From an uncultured Lachnospiraceae bacterium (GTDB lineage Bacteria > Bacillota > Clostridia > Lachnospirales > Lachnospiraceae): 64,000 nucleotides of DNA. The translations under genes were made by a program, and so were the position numbers. A model generated the notes under the pieces. It did not search any database. It was not told where the DNA came from and saw only the letters and a list, made by a program, of their open reading frames with translations. Location: assembly GCA_944380185.1 (NCBI GenBank), contig CALWGV010000038.1, positions 62,001 to 126,000 on the forward strand, given 5' to 3'. Below, one piece after another: positions 16,919 to 24,815 of the stretch (position 1 is its first letter; each line of letters begins with the position of its first letter).

Positions 16919-18106
16919 TTACAGATATTTTTTCAAGTCTGAAACCTTATCAAGCTTCTCCCAGCTCAGGTCCAGATCCGTGCGGCCAAAATGGCCGTAG
17001 GACGCCGTCTGGCGATAGATCGGGCGGCGCAGATCGAGCATCCGGATAATTCCGGCCGGGCGAAGATCAAAATTCTCGCGAATAATCTCCACCAGACGCT
17101 CATCGGAGACCTTGCCGGTGCCAAAGGTATCCACCATCACCGAAGTGGGACGGGCAACGCCGATGGCATAGGACAGCTGTATCTCGCAGCGGTCAGCCAA
17201 GCCGGCCGCCACGATATTTTTCGCCGCGTAGCGGGCCGCATAGGCAGCACTGCGGTCCACCTTGGTGCAGTCCTTGCCGGAGAAGGCTCCGCCGCCGTGA
17301 CGGGCATATCCGCCGTAGGTATCCACAATAATCTTGCGTCCGGTCAGTCCGGTATCCCCCGCAGGACCGCCGATGACGAAACGCCCCGTGGGATTAATGT
17401 AATACTTGGTATCCTCGTCCACCATATGGGCGGGGATCACCGGATCGATGACCAGACGGCGGATATCCGCATGGATCTGCTCCTGGCTCACCTCAGGGCT
17501 GTGCTGGGTGGAGAGAACCACGGCATCCACGCGAACCGGCTTTCCCTCCTCGTTGTACTCCACCGTCACCTGGCTCTTTCCATCGGGGCGCAGATAGGGC
17601 AGGGTGCCGTCCTTTCTCACCTCGGCCAGGCGGCGGGTCAGCCGATGGGCCAGACTGATGGGATAGGGCATGTACTCCTCCGTCTCATTGGTGGCATAGC
17701 CAAACATCATGCCCTGGTCGCCGGCGCCGATGGCCTCCAGCTCCTCATCGGACATCAGATTTTCCTTGGCCTCCAGCGCCCGGTCCACACCCATGGCGAT
17801 ATCCGGAGACTGCTTGTCGATGGACAGCATCACCGCGCAGGTGTTTCCGTCAAAGCCCTTGTCCGAACTGTCATATCCGATCTCCGTCACCGTCTTTCTG
17901 ACGATAGCCTGCATATCCACCGACGCCTTGCTGGTGATCTCGCCCACCAGCATGATAAAGCCGGTGCCGGCAAAGGCCTCACAGGCCACGCGGCTCATGG
18001 GATCCTGCTCAATCAGCGCATCCAGTATAGCGTCCGATACGGCATCGCAGACTTTGTCAGGATGCCCTTCCGTAACCGATTCAGAAGTAAATAATCTTTT
18101 CTCCAT
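16919..18106 (-). CDS. metK: S-adenosylmethionine synthase
   Basis: A 395-residue methionine adenosyltransferase that makes SAM from Met and ATP. It has the N-terminal [12 protein letters not shown] motif, the ATP-binding [12 protein letters not shown] hexapeptide region, and the [17 protein letters not shown]-loop, all intact; length is typical. The ATG follows AAGGAGAGAAAG. It lies 76 bases after a glycosidase-like lipoprotein gene with no terminator between them, and a SAM-I riboswitch precedes that gene, so SAM feedback on metK probably acts through the shared leader. Confidence 0.97.
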   Translation of the reverse strand: MEKRLFTSESVTEGHPDKVCDAVSDAILDALIEQDPMSRVACEAFAGTGFIMLVGEITSKASVDMQAIVRKTVTEIGYDSSDKGFDGNTCAVMLSIDKQSPDIAMGVDRALEAKENLMSDEELEAIGAGDQGMMFGYATNETEEYMPYPISLAHRLTRRLAEVRKDGTLPYLRPDGKSQVTVEYNEEGKPVRVDAVVLSTQHSPEVSQEQIHADIRRLVIDPVIPAHMVDEDTKYYINPTGRFVIGGPAGDTGLTGRKIIVDTYGGYARHGGGAFSGKDCTKVDRSAAYAARYAAKNIVAAGLADRCEIQLSYAIGVARPTSVMVDTFGTGKVSDERLVEIIRENFDLRPAGIIRMLDLRRPIYRQTASYGHFGRTDLDLSWEKLDKVSDLKKYL

Positions 18107-18182
18107 CTTTCTCTCCTTGTATGTTCGTATGGTTATTGGTAATAGGTAAAATAAGTTGATCTATCGGGTAAACAAGGTCAGC

Positions 18183-19826
18183 TCAGCGAAGCTTTCGATT
18201 CAGCGTGCGAATGGCTTCTATACAGGTTCCCTCGTTTCCATCCATGTCATAGAGCTGCCCCTCCTGAACGCGGGTGTAAACCTTCACATTGTCGATGTAG
18301 CACAGTCCGTCCGCGGTGAAAGACAGGCCTGTTCCCCCCTCTGCAAAGGTCAGCTCCTGGAGCTGCCCGCTCCCCGCCGTCACCGTCTGTTCCTCGCCTC
18401 CCAGGGTTACCGTCACCTCCACCGGCTCTTCGCCGTCCACGGTGAAGCGGACGTAAGTCGCACTCCCCTCGTTGGCCACGTCGTTTCGGATGACGCCGCC
18501 GGACGGAAGCTCGGCCTGGACGGAACCGTTATACTCCGTCACCTTTGCTCCGCCCTCCAGCTGCCAGCCCCTGTCCCCCAGGGCAAACTGGGGATTGTAC
18601 AGCAGATTGTCACCGTAATTTTGGTAAGTCCAGACTCCGTAGCCCATGATCCTGTCCCGCAGGACATCGGCCATCGCCACGATATAATCGTCCACCTGAT
18701 CGTCCAGGACCTGCGCATTGTGCTCAAAGCCGGGCGTATTATCCATATACAGAAATTGTTCGATATACAGTAACTTCCCCTCTGTGCTCTGGAGCACCTG
18801 ATCGAGCATCTGCTGCGATTTGGTCCAGGCTTCCTCGGCAGTGAGCCGCTCGCCCTGATTCAGATGGCCGATGGGCACGCCGTACATCAGGGCCGTGTAG
18901 GACGCATTCTGGCAGGCATAGGTGGCCTCATGCCCATACCAGTACAGCTCGCCGTTCTCGTCGTACACCTGATCGGCGTCCATACGCACTTCCATGGACA
19001 AATCGGGAAATATCTCCTGATTATGAGCCAGGAAAGAATTCAGCCACTGGTCAAAAAACTCATACAAAAGTTTCAGCGCCGGCTGTGTCTGCCCCGGCAT
19101 ATACAAGCTCTCATAATCGGCGATCTCCTCTCCGTACAGAGCAGAGATCTCCTCCAGAGAATAGTGCTCCCGCAGATAATCGGCGTAGCCGGAACGCCGG
19201 GCCAGTTCCGCGCTCTCCGGGGTGTTTCCCAGACCCATGGCATAGCTGGTAAAGCTCCAGAAATCCTCCCAGGTCATAAAACCGCCGTAGAGATTTCCAT
19301 GGGCGGATGCCCTCTCATAGAGCGTCTTCACATAGTCATCCCAAGCGTTTTGGACATTCTCATCCCACATTACTTCCCGGAAACGGGCCCTCACATCCGT
19401 GCCGTCATCCCAGTAATCCCAGGTGTATCCCACCCGCAGGCTGACCCACAGCCCCTGCGCCTTCGCCGCCTCCATCACACGGTCCAGCTTTTCAAAGGCA
19501 TATTCATTGTAGGAGACCGGAGTCATCTCCGGCTGAAACTCCCGCCAGGGCACCACCAGAATGATGCTGTTGAAACCGTCATCGGCTATCCGGCTAAGCT
19601 CCGCCTCCAGATCGTCGCTCTCGCTGTTCCAGAAATTGACGACCCATTCATCACTAAAATAGGTGGCCGATTTCAAGTATTTTGGCTTCTGCGAGAAATC
19701 CTCCTCCCTCTGGCAGCCCGCCGCAAGCAGGCAGAACGCGCAAAATGCGATGCATGCCAGAGATACGGCTCCCCTAAGGACTGCTGTCCGGATGGCAAGG
19801 TCATGTCTGCTGTTTTTTCGTCCCAT
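18183..19826 (-). CDS. Lipoprotein with a glycoside-hydrolase-like barrel and C-terminal beta domain
   Basis: A 547-residue secreted lipoprotein: hydrophobic signal with lipobox LLAAGC (C38), a TIM-barrel region of about 50-400, and a beta-rich tail of about 410-530 that resembles a carbohydrate-binding module. The barrel has the look of clan GH-A enzymes (GH5/GH42-like): VVPWREFQPE near strand 3, E187 in FMTWEDFW as a possible acid/base, and E356 in LLYIEQFLYM as a possible nucleophile. I cannot name the family or substrate. Start: ATG after GGAGTTGT. It is the first gene after the SAM-I riboswitch, followed by metK, an unusual partnership for a cell-surface glycan enzyme. Confidence 0.75.
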   Translation of the reverse strand: MGRKNSRHDLAIRTAVLRGAVSLACIAFCAFCLLAAGCQREEDFSQKPKYLKSATYFSDEWVVNFWNSESDDLEAELSRIADDGFNSIILVVPWREFQPEMTPVSYNEYAFEKLDRVMEAAKAQGLWVSLRVGYTWDYWDDGTDVRARFREVMWDENVQNAWDDYVKTLYERASAHGNLYGGFMTWEDFWSFTSYAMGLGNTPESAELARRSGYADYLREHYSLEEISALYGEEIADYESLYMPGQTQPALKLLYEFFDQWLNSFLAHNQEIFPDLSMEVRMDADQVYDENGELYWYGHEATYACQNASYTALMYGVPIGHLNQGERLTAEEAWTKSQQMLDQVLQSTEGKLLYIEQFLYMDNTPGFEHNAQVLDDQVDDYIVAMADVLRDRIMGYGVWTYQNYGDNLLYNPQFALGDRGWQLEGGAKVTEYNGSVQAELPSGGVIRNDVANEGSATYVRFTVDGEEPVEVTVTLGGEEQTVTAGSGQLQELTFAEGGTGLSFTADGLCYIDNVKVYTRVQEGQLYDMDGNEGTCIEAIRTLNRKLR

Positions 19827-19880
19827 ACAACTCCTTTTCCCGATTTTTATTTCACCGAAGCAAAATTTCTGATGAAATAA

Positions 19881-19903
19881 AAAAATCCGCTGAAAGCGGA
19901 CTT
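19881..19903 (-). terminator. Intrinsic terminator of the SAM-I riboswitch
   Basis: AAGTCCGC-TTTCA-GCGGATTT forms an 8-bp stem followed by TTTTTA on the minus strand. It lies 27 bases after the aptamer and before the lipoprotein start, as expected for a riboswitch expression platform. Confidence 0.85.
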
Positions 19904-19929
19904 GATATCAGGTACTTCTGTTTCAAATC

Positions 19930-20030
19930 CTCTTATTGTTCGACTTGCTCGCTCAGGTTGGCACCTTCCATGTCTCAGGGGTTGCCGTGACTTCACAGAT
20001 CCTATGTATCTCCATCACTCTGAATAAGAG
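19930..20030 (-). promoter_or_regulatory. SAM-I (S-box) riboswitch aptamer
   Basis: Read on the minus strand, the 101-base leader begins CTCTTATT and ends AATAAGAG (helix P1). Between these it shows the S-box core: CAGAG-TGATGGAGA, TGTGAAGTCACGGCAACC, GGTGCCAA and GAGCGAGC. A terminator follows at 19881-19903. This is a transcription-off SAM switch: high SAM should stop RNA before the downstream lipoprotein and metK genes. Confidence 0.93.
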
Positions 20031-20095
20031 AACTTCTATTTGATTTTCGGCTGCCTCTCTCCTGCCACCACCCTGCAGTTGAGAGTACGTTTACT

Positions 20096-20123
20096 ATCAT
20101 ACACATTTTTTAGGGTTTGGCAA
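20096..20123 (-). promoter_or_regulatory. Promoter of the SAM-I riboswitch transcript
   Basis: On the minus strand TTGCCA (20118-20123) and TATGAT (20096-20101) are separated by 16 bases, about 65 bases before the aptamer. No other feature is seen in 20031-20269 apart from AT-rich sequence. Confidence 0.6.
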
Positions 20124-20269
20124 GACCTTTATTCTAAATTTTATCTAAACTTTCGCCGTCTGCCCTCATTTCCCTTTTTATCTCCTGCAGGAGGCTCTGC
20201 TGTCTTTCCCCTACTATGTTAAAAAAATGATAAAATTTTTGTTTTCCTCCGTTTTCTTCGTCTTTTTAC

Positions 20270-20298
20270 TTGTCACTGCTATAACCATCTTTTATAAT
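20270..20298 (+). promoter_or_regulatory. Promoter of the AIM24-family gene
   Basis: TTGTCA (20270-20275) and a perfect TATAAT (20293-20298) are 17 bases apart, 35 bases upstream of the ATG at 20334. Confidence 0.75.
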
Positions 20299-20333
20299 GG
20301 AGGAAGAGAAAACTATGGGGAGGTAAGTCATTC

Positions 20334-21107
20334 ATGTATCAAGTTAAAAATTTTACCGACAACGATGACGTAAAGATCATCTCCGAGCTGGGGCCTTTTC
20401 AGGTCATCGAGTACCAGCGTGATCTCAGTGTAACGCCCAGTTCTGCCATCACCGCCTACTACAGTTCCCAGATGAATGTGCGCAAGCGTCAGCTGGTCTG
20501 CGATCTGAGCAAGGCTCACGTGACCATTCAGGCCGGATCCATGCAGTGGATGTTGGGCAATGTCAACGCCACCACAGGCGTCAAGGGCGTCGGCGATCTG
20601 CTGGGCAAAGCCGTGCGCGGCAAAGTGACCGGAGAATCTGCTATCAAGCCTGAGTACACCGGAGATGGCATCCTGGTGCTGGAGCCCACCTACAAATATC
20701 TGATTCTGATGGATGCAGCCAGCTGGGGCGGCTCCGTCGTTCTGGATGACGGTCTGTTTCTGGCCTGCGACTCCCGGCTGAAGCATAAGGCAGTCATGCG
20801 TTCCAATATTTCCTCCGCCGTAGCCGGCAACGAGGGGCTGTTCAATCTGAGCCTCAACGGAAGCGGCGTTTTCTGCATCGAGTCCGATTGTCCGAAAGAG
20901 GAACTGATCGAAATCACCCTGCAGAACGATGTGCTGAAGGTGGACGGAAACTATGCCATCGCCTGGAGCAATACCCTGGACTTCACCGTGGAGCGCTCCG
21001 GCAAGAGCCTGATCGGCTCTGCCGCCTCCGGAGAAGGCCTGGTCAACGTATACCGCGGCAGCGGCAAAGTGCTGATGATGCCCACGGCCAAGATGCCTAA
21101 CATCTGA
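20334..21107 (+). CDS. AIM24/TIGR00266 family protein
   Basis: A 257-residue protein of the AIM24 family (beta-rich, related to TIGR00266 and bacterial tryptophan-RNA-binding-attenuator-like folds). Visible family traits are the N-terminal MYQVKNF...GPFQVIEYQRD start, the SMQWMLGNV stretch and the LNGSGVFCIES core. The bacterial function is not known; some homologues are linked with cell envelope or stress. It is a single-gene unit with its own promoter and a terminator, and its ATG follows GGGGAGG by 10 bases. Confidence 0.85.
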   Translation: MYQVKNFTDNDDVKIISELGPFQVIEYQRDLSVTPSSAITAYYSSQMNVRKRQLVCDLSKAHVTIQAGSMQWMLGNVNATTGVKGVGDLLGKAVRGKVTGESAIKPEYTGDGILVLEPTYKYLILMDAASWGGSVVLDDGLFLACDSRLKHKAVMRSNISSAVAGNEGLFNLSLNGSGVFCIESDCPKEELIEITLQNDVLKVDGNYAIAWSNTLDFTVERSGKSLIGSAASGEGLVNVYRGSGKVLMMPTAKMPNI

Positions 21108-21129
21108 TCACCGCAGATGCACGCCAAAA

Positions 21130-21164
21130 AGGGGAGCCCTCCTTATGTCAGTGATGGCTCCCCT
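21130..21164. terminator. Terminator between AIM24 gene and murA
   Basis: AGGGGAGCC and GGCTCCCCT form a 9-bp stem. On the minus strand it is followed by TTTTTGG, which makes a strong terminator for murA; on the plus strand the tail GTCATTATTTG is weaker. Confidence 0.8.
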
Positions 21165-21237
21165 GTCATTATTTGCTTGTTACGGCATAATTTTCCATAT
21201 ATCTGCCCCATGCTTTTGCGCAGGCCGGCCATGGGGG

Positions 21238-22530
21238 TCAGCCGATCACGCTCATCCGATATTTCTGCACATCCTTATCGTTTTCCGCCAGATGAATCTC
21301 GGCGCCCAGCTCCTGGAGCTTCTCCACAAAGCGTTCGTAGCCCCGCATAATATACTCCACATCCTCCACGACGCTGCAGCCGTCAGCGGCCAGACCGGCC
21401 AGAACCAAAGCGGCCCCCGCCCGCAGATCCGGCGCGCACACCTCCGCTCCGGTGAAACGGGTCACTCCGTCAATGACAGCGATGTTTCCCTCCACCTTTA
21501 CATTGGCGCCCATGCGAGCCAGTTCATCCATATATTTGAATCGATTCTCAAAAATACTCTCCGTCACAATACTGGTGCCGTCAGCCAGTGCCAGCGCGAC
21601 GGAAATCTGCGGCTGCATGTCGGTGGGAAAGCCCGGATAAGGCAGAGTCTTGACCTTGGTGTGCTTCATTCGGGTCTTGGCCACCACACGGATGGCATCA
21701 TCAAACTCCGACACCTCGCAGCCCATCTCCATCAGCTTGGAGGAAATAGCCTCCAGATGTTTGGGAATCACGTTGCGAACCGTGACGTCTCCTTTGGTGA
21801 TCGCCGCCGCCACCATATAGGTCCCTGCCTCAATCTGATCCGGAATAATGGAGTATTCCGTCCCATGGAGCTTTGGCACACCGGCAATACGGATTACGTC
21901 GGTGCCTGCCCCTTTGATATTGGCACCCATGCTGTTCAGCATGTTGGCCACATCTACCACATGAGGCTCTTTGGCAGCATTCTCGATGATCGTATTGCCC
22001 TCCGCTAAGGATGCCGCCAGCATAATATTGATCGTAGCGCCCACGGACACCACATCCAGATACACATGGCCTCCGCTCAGACGAGAAGCCTCGGCATTGA
22101 CCATGCCGTACTCCACCACCGTGGTGGCGCCCAGGGCACGGAAGCCTTTCAGGTGCTGATCGATGGGACGGCTGCCGATATTGCAGCCCCCCGGCAGAGC
22201 CACGCTGGCTCTCCTGTATTTTCCCAGCAGAGCTCCCAGCAGATAATATGAAGCCCTGATTCTCTTGATGTATTCATTGTTCACCGTCACTGAGCCGATG
22301 CTTCGCGCATTAATCTTCACTGTGTGCTTATCAATCCGCTCCACTACGGCTCCGACTTCACGAATTGCCTCCAGCAGCACGTTGATATCCCGAACGTCAG
22401 GCAGATTTTCCACAACCACCGTCTCATCTGTCATAATAGCAGCTGCCAGGATTCCCAGCGCAGCATTTTTAGCTCCCCCGATCACGACCTCTCCCACCAG
22501 GGGATTGCCGCCCTTCATAACATATCTCAT
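21238..22530 (-). CDS. murA: UDP-N-acetylglucosamine 1-carboxyvinyltransferase
   Basis: A 430-residue MurA, first committed step of peptidoglycan synthesis, transferring enolpyruvate from PEP to UDP-GlcNAc. The UDP-binding GGAKNAALG is at residues 18-26 and the reactive cysteine is C116 in LPGGCNIGSRP, so the enzyme should be fosfomycin-sensitive in principle. Full length, starting with ATG after GAGGTGGCTT. It is monocistronic with a promoter and a terminator. Confidence 0.95.
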   Translation of the reverse strand: MRYVMKGGNPLVGEVVIGGAKNAALGILAAAIMTDETVVVENLPDVRDINVLLEAIREVGAVVERIDKHTVKINARSIGSVTVNNEYIKRIRASYYLLGALLGKYRRASVALPGGCNIGSRPIDQHLKGFRALGATTVVEYGMVNAEASRLSGGHVYLDVVSVGATINIMLAASLAEGNTIIENAAKEPHVVDVANMLNSMGANIKGAGTDVIRIAGVPKLHGTEYSIIPDQIEAGTYMVAAAITKGDVTVRNVIPKHLEAISSKLMEMGCEVSEFDDAIRVVAKTRMKHTKVKTLPYPGFPTDMQPQISVALALADGTSIVTESIFENRFKYMDELARMGANVKVEGNIAVIDGVTRFTGAEVCAPDLRAGAALVLAGLAADGCSVVEDVEYIMRGYERFVEKLQELGAEIHLAENDKDVQKYRMSVIG

Positions 22531-22876
22531 AAGCCACCTCAGCTTAAATTCTCTTATTTTTTGGCCGGTACTCCCCTATTCTCGCAGGTTTTTATTCTTT
22601 TCTGCCCTCGGTCTGACTTTCATTCAAGCATGGGCCCGCGCCGTACAGGGTTATTATATACCAAATACGGCTCATTTGTAAACGATTTTTCTTTTTCTGC
22701 TCTTCAACTGTAAAAAAAACCTTTAAAAAACTTTTATAATTCTTAAAGAAATCCTCTCAAAAATATGCTACATTTGTGATAGATTATAAGACAGAAAGAG
22801 GAAAAGCCGGCCGTCAGCCATCGTCAGACCAGGGCTAGACGGCCGAAAGCTGAGAATATCACGAGGAAATGAAGCC
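22531..22876. other. Divergent intergenic region between murA and the GT4 gene
   Basis: No gene is visible. On the minus strand TTTACA (22677-22682) and TATAAT (22653-22658), 18 bases apart, form a likely murA promoter. On the plus side the leader of the glycosyltransferase contains a hairpin GGCCGTC/GACGGCC at 22809-22844, about 30 bases before its ATG. The start region between is very AT-rich and holds the plus-strand promoter, which I could not place with confidence. Confidence 0.5.
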
Positions 22877-24025
22877 ATGAAAATTTTGATTACAACAGAT
22901 TTATATGTGACCGATACCAACGGAGTGGTGACTTCTGTCCGAAATCTGCGTGAAGAACTGGTAAAGCGCGGACACGAGGTCCGCATCCTGACTCTGTCAG
23001 GCAGCTTAAAAAGCAAGCGCGAGGATTACGTCTACTATATCAAGTCCATCCCTCTGGGTGTGGTCTATCCCGATGTGCGCATGCCTGTCTCTTATCACAA
23101 CGCCTATATCCGGGAGCTGATCGACTGGAAACCCGATATCATCCACAGTCAGTGCGAATTTTTCAGCTTTCAGTTCGCCCGGCACATTGCCAAGGCTACC
23201 GGCGCCCCGCTGATCCACACCTATCACACGCTCTACGAGCAGTATGTGACTTACGTGATTCCCAGCAAGCGTCTGGGCCGCCGCATGGTAGCCACCCTCT
23301 CCCGCAAGAGGCTGAAGCATGTGGACACTGTGATCGCCCCTACCCGCAAGGTAGAAACCGCCCTGCGCGGTTATGGTCTTAGCAATCCCATAAAGGTCGT
23401 TCCCAGCGGAATTTCCATTGAGCGGTATCGTCACCGTCTGACGCCCCAGGAGAGGGCCCGCAGACGCGAAGAACTGGGCATTCCCTCCGACCACCAGGTG
23501 CTGATCAACCTGGGCCGTCTGGGCACCGAAAAGAATTTATGCGAGCTGATGGAGCTCTTCGCCTCCGTTCTGGCCGTCAACAGCCAGCTCACCTTTTTGA
23601 TTGTGGGGGACGGTCCGGCCAGGGAGCAGCTGGAAAAGCAGGCGCATCAGCTAGGCATCTCCAGCCATGTGATCTTTACCGGCATGGTCCCGCCCACGGA
23701 AGTACAGAATTACTATCAGCTGGGCGACATTTTCGTCAGCGCCTCCACCAGCGAGACCCAGGGGCTGACCTACATAGAAGCAGCCGCCAATGGTCTTCCT
23801 CTGGTCTGCCGCCAGGATCCCTGCCTGGACGACGTGATCGAGGAGGGGGTCAACGGCTACGAGTACACTGCCTCCGACGAATTTGTCCAGGAGATCAACT
23901 TCATTCTGTGGAATCCCGACTGGCGCCGTTTAGCCAGCCATTCCAGCGAGAAGATCGCCGCCACCTTTGACAAGAGCCATTTTGCCGAGGTGGTGGAGGA
24001 TATCTACGAAAATGCTCTGCGTTAA
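22877..24025 (+). CDS. GT4-family glycosyltransferase
   Basis: A 382-residue retaining glycosyltransferase with two Rossmann domains: N-terminal DTNGVVTSVRNL glycine loop and acceptor region, and a C-terminal nucleotide-sugar domain with NLGRLGTEKN and the EX7E-type motif TQGLTYIEAAANG. It resembles diacylglycerol glucosyltransferases of Gram-positive bacteria that make membrane glycolipids and lipoteichoic acid anchors (HTYHTLYEQYVTYV is shared with that group). The donor and acceptor cannot be fixed from sequence. Its stop is in the convergent terminator with the amidase. Confidence 0.87.
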   Translation: MKILITTDLYVTDTNGVVTSVRNLREELVKRGHEVRILTLSGSLKSKREDYVYYIKSIPLGVVYPDVRMPVSYHNAYIRELIDWKPDIIHSQCEFFSFQFARHIAKATGAPLIHTYHTLYEQYVTYVIPSKRLGRRMVATLSRKRLKHVDTVIAPTRKVETALRGYGLSNPIKVVPSGISIERYRHRLTPQERARRREELGIPSDHQVLINLGRLGTEKNLCELMELFASVLAVNSQLTFLIVGDGPAREQLEKQAHQLGISSHVIFTGMVPPTEVQNYYQLGDIFVSASTSETQGLTYIEAAANGLPLVCRQDPCLDDVIEEGVNGYEYTASDEFVQEINFILWNPDWRRLASHSSEKIAATFDKSHFAEVVEDIYENALR

Positions 24026-24027
24026 AA

Positions 24028-24050
24028 GCCTATCTCCCGTTGAGATAGGC
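24028..24050. terminator. Convergent terminator between GT4 and amidase genes
   Basis: GCCTATCTC-CCGTT-GAGATAGGC is a perfect 9-bp stem. On the minus strand it is followed by TTTTAACG. It overlaps the last codons of the amidase. Confidence 0.75.
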
Positions 24051-24716
24051 CAGCACCCCCAGATGGATGGCCCAGGCCAGCTTATCCTGATAGCCTTCGT
24101 CCTGGAGCCGTTCTGCCTCCTCCCAGTTGCTTAAGAAGCCGCACTCCACGATAGCCGTGGGGCAGGAGGTGTGCAGCAGCAAATAATATTCCGCATTGGC
24201 CTTGGCCTGACGAGTGTTTTCTTCTCCGATCACATCCCGAAAACTCTCCTCGATCTGCCGGGCCAGCTTCTGCCCCTCCTCGGAACTGGTATAATAAAAG
24301 ACCTGGGCGCCTTTTACCTCCTCATTGTGATAGCTGTTCTGGTGGATGCTGACCACCAGATCCGCCTGACTTTCCTCGATCAATTCACAGCGGGCCTTCA
24401 TATCGGCCCGCTTTTTATTGGCGTCGCTGTCCTGATAAAGACCGCTGTCCTCCTGGCGGGTGAGAATAACCGTCACGTCGGCAGCTTCCAGCATTTCTTT
24501 CAATTTATACACCAGATTCAGATTTATATCTTTTTCCAGTGACCCGTCCACCCCCACCTTGCCCGGATCGTTTCCTCCATGTCCCGCATCCAGCACCACC
24601 ACATAACCCGTACTCTCCGCCGACACTTCCATATCCTCATTGAGCCGGTAAAAAATCAGAGCAGTCATGAGCACCATAAAAAGCCCCATGAACAGCTCCA
24701 GCATCCCTTTTCGCAT
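24030..24716 (-). CDS. N-acetylmuramoyl-L-alanine amidase (Amidase_3), membrane-anchored
   Basis: A 228-residue zinc amidase that cuts the MurNAc-L-Ala bond of peptidoglycan. After an N-terminal membrane segment (about 5-24) the catalytic domain has the zinc His in LDAGHGGNDPG, the Glu in SLEKDINLNL, the His in VSIHQNSYH, and the catalytic Glu in AIVECGFLSN. This is the CwlD-like arrangement, so a spore-cortex or separation role is possible, though nothing nearby proves it. The ribosome binding site is weak (GGGCGGAAGCT). Confidence 0.9.
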   Translation of the reverse strand: MRKGMLELFMGLFMVLMTALIFYRLNEDMEVSAESTGYVVVLDAGHGGNDPGKVGVDGSLEKDINLNLVYKLKEMLEAADVTVILTRQEDSGLYQDSDANKKRADMKARCELIEESQADLVVSIHQNSYHNEEVKGAQVFYYTSSEEGQKLARQIEESFRDVIGEENTRQAKANAEYYLLLHTSCPTAIVECGFLSNWEEAERLQDEGYQDKLAWAIHLGVLAYLNGR

Positions 24717-24759
24717 AGCTTCCGCCCGATACTTTTCTTATGACAATATATGCAAAAAA

Positions 24760-24795
24760 ACAGGCCCCATTCCTATCCGAAAAATGGGAGCCTGT
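24760..24795 (-). terminator. Terminator of the GH18 gene
   Basis: ACAGGC-CCCATT pairs with AATGGG-GCCTGT on the minus strand and is followed by TTTTTTTGC, 21 bases past the GH18 stop. Confidence 0.8.
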
Positions 24796-24815
24796 CTCCT
24801 TTGATGATATTGCGT

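Noticed and set aside
18107..18182. Separate SAM riboswitch or promoter directly before metK
   Set aside because: The 76-base gap is too short and has no S-box motifs; the only SAM-I aptamer is before the lipoprotein gene.
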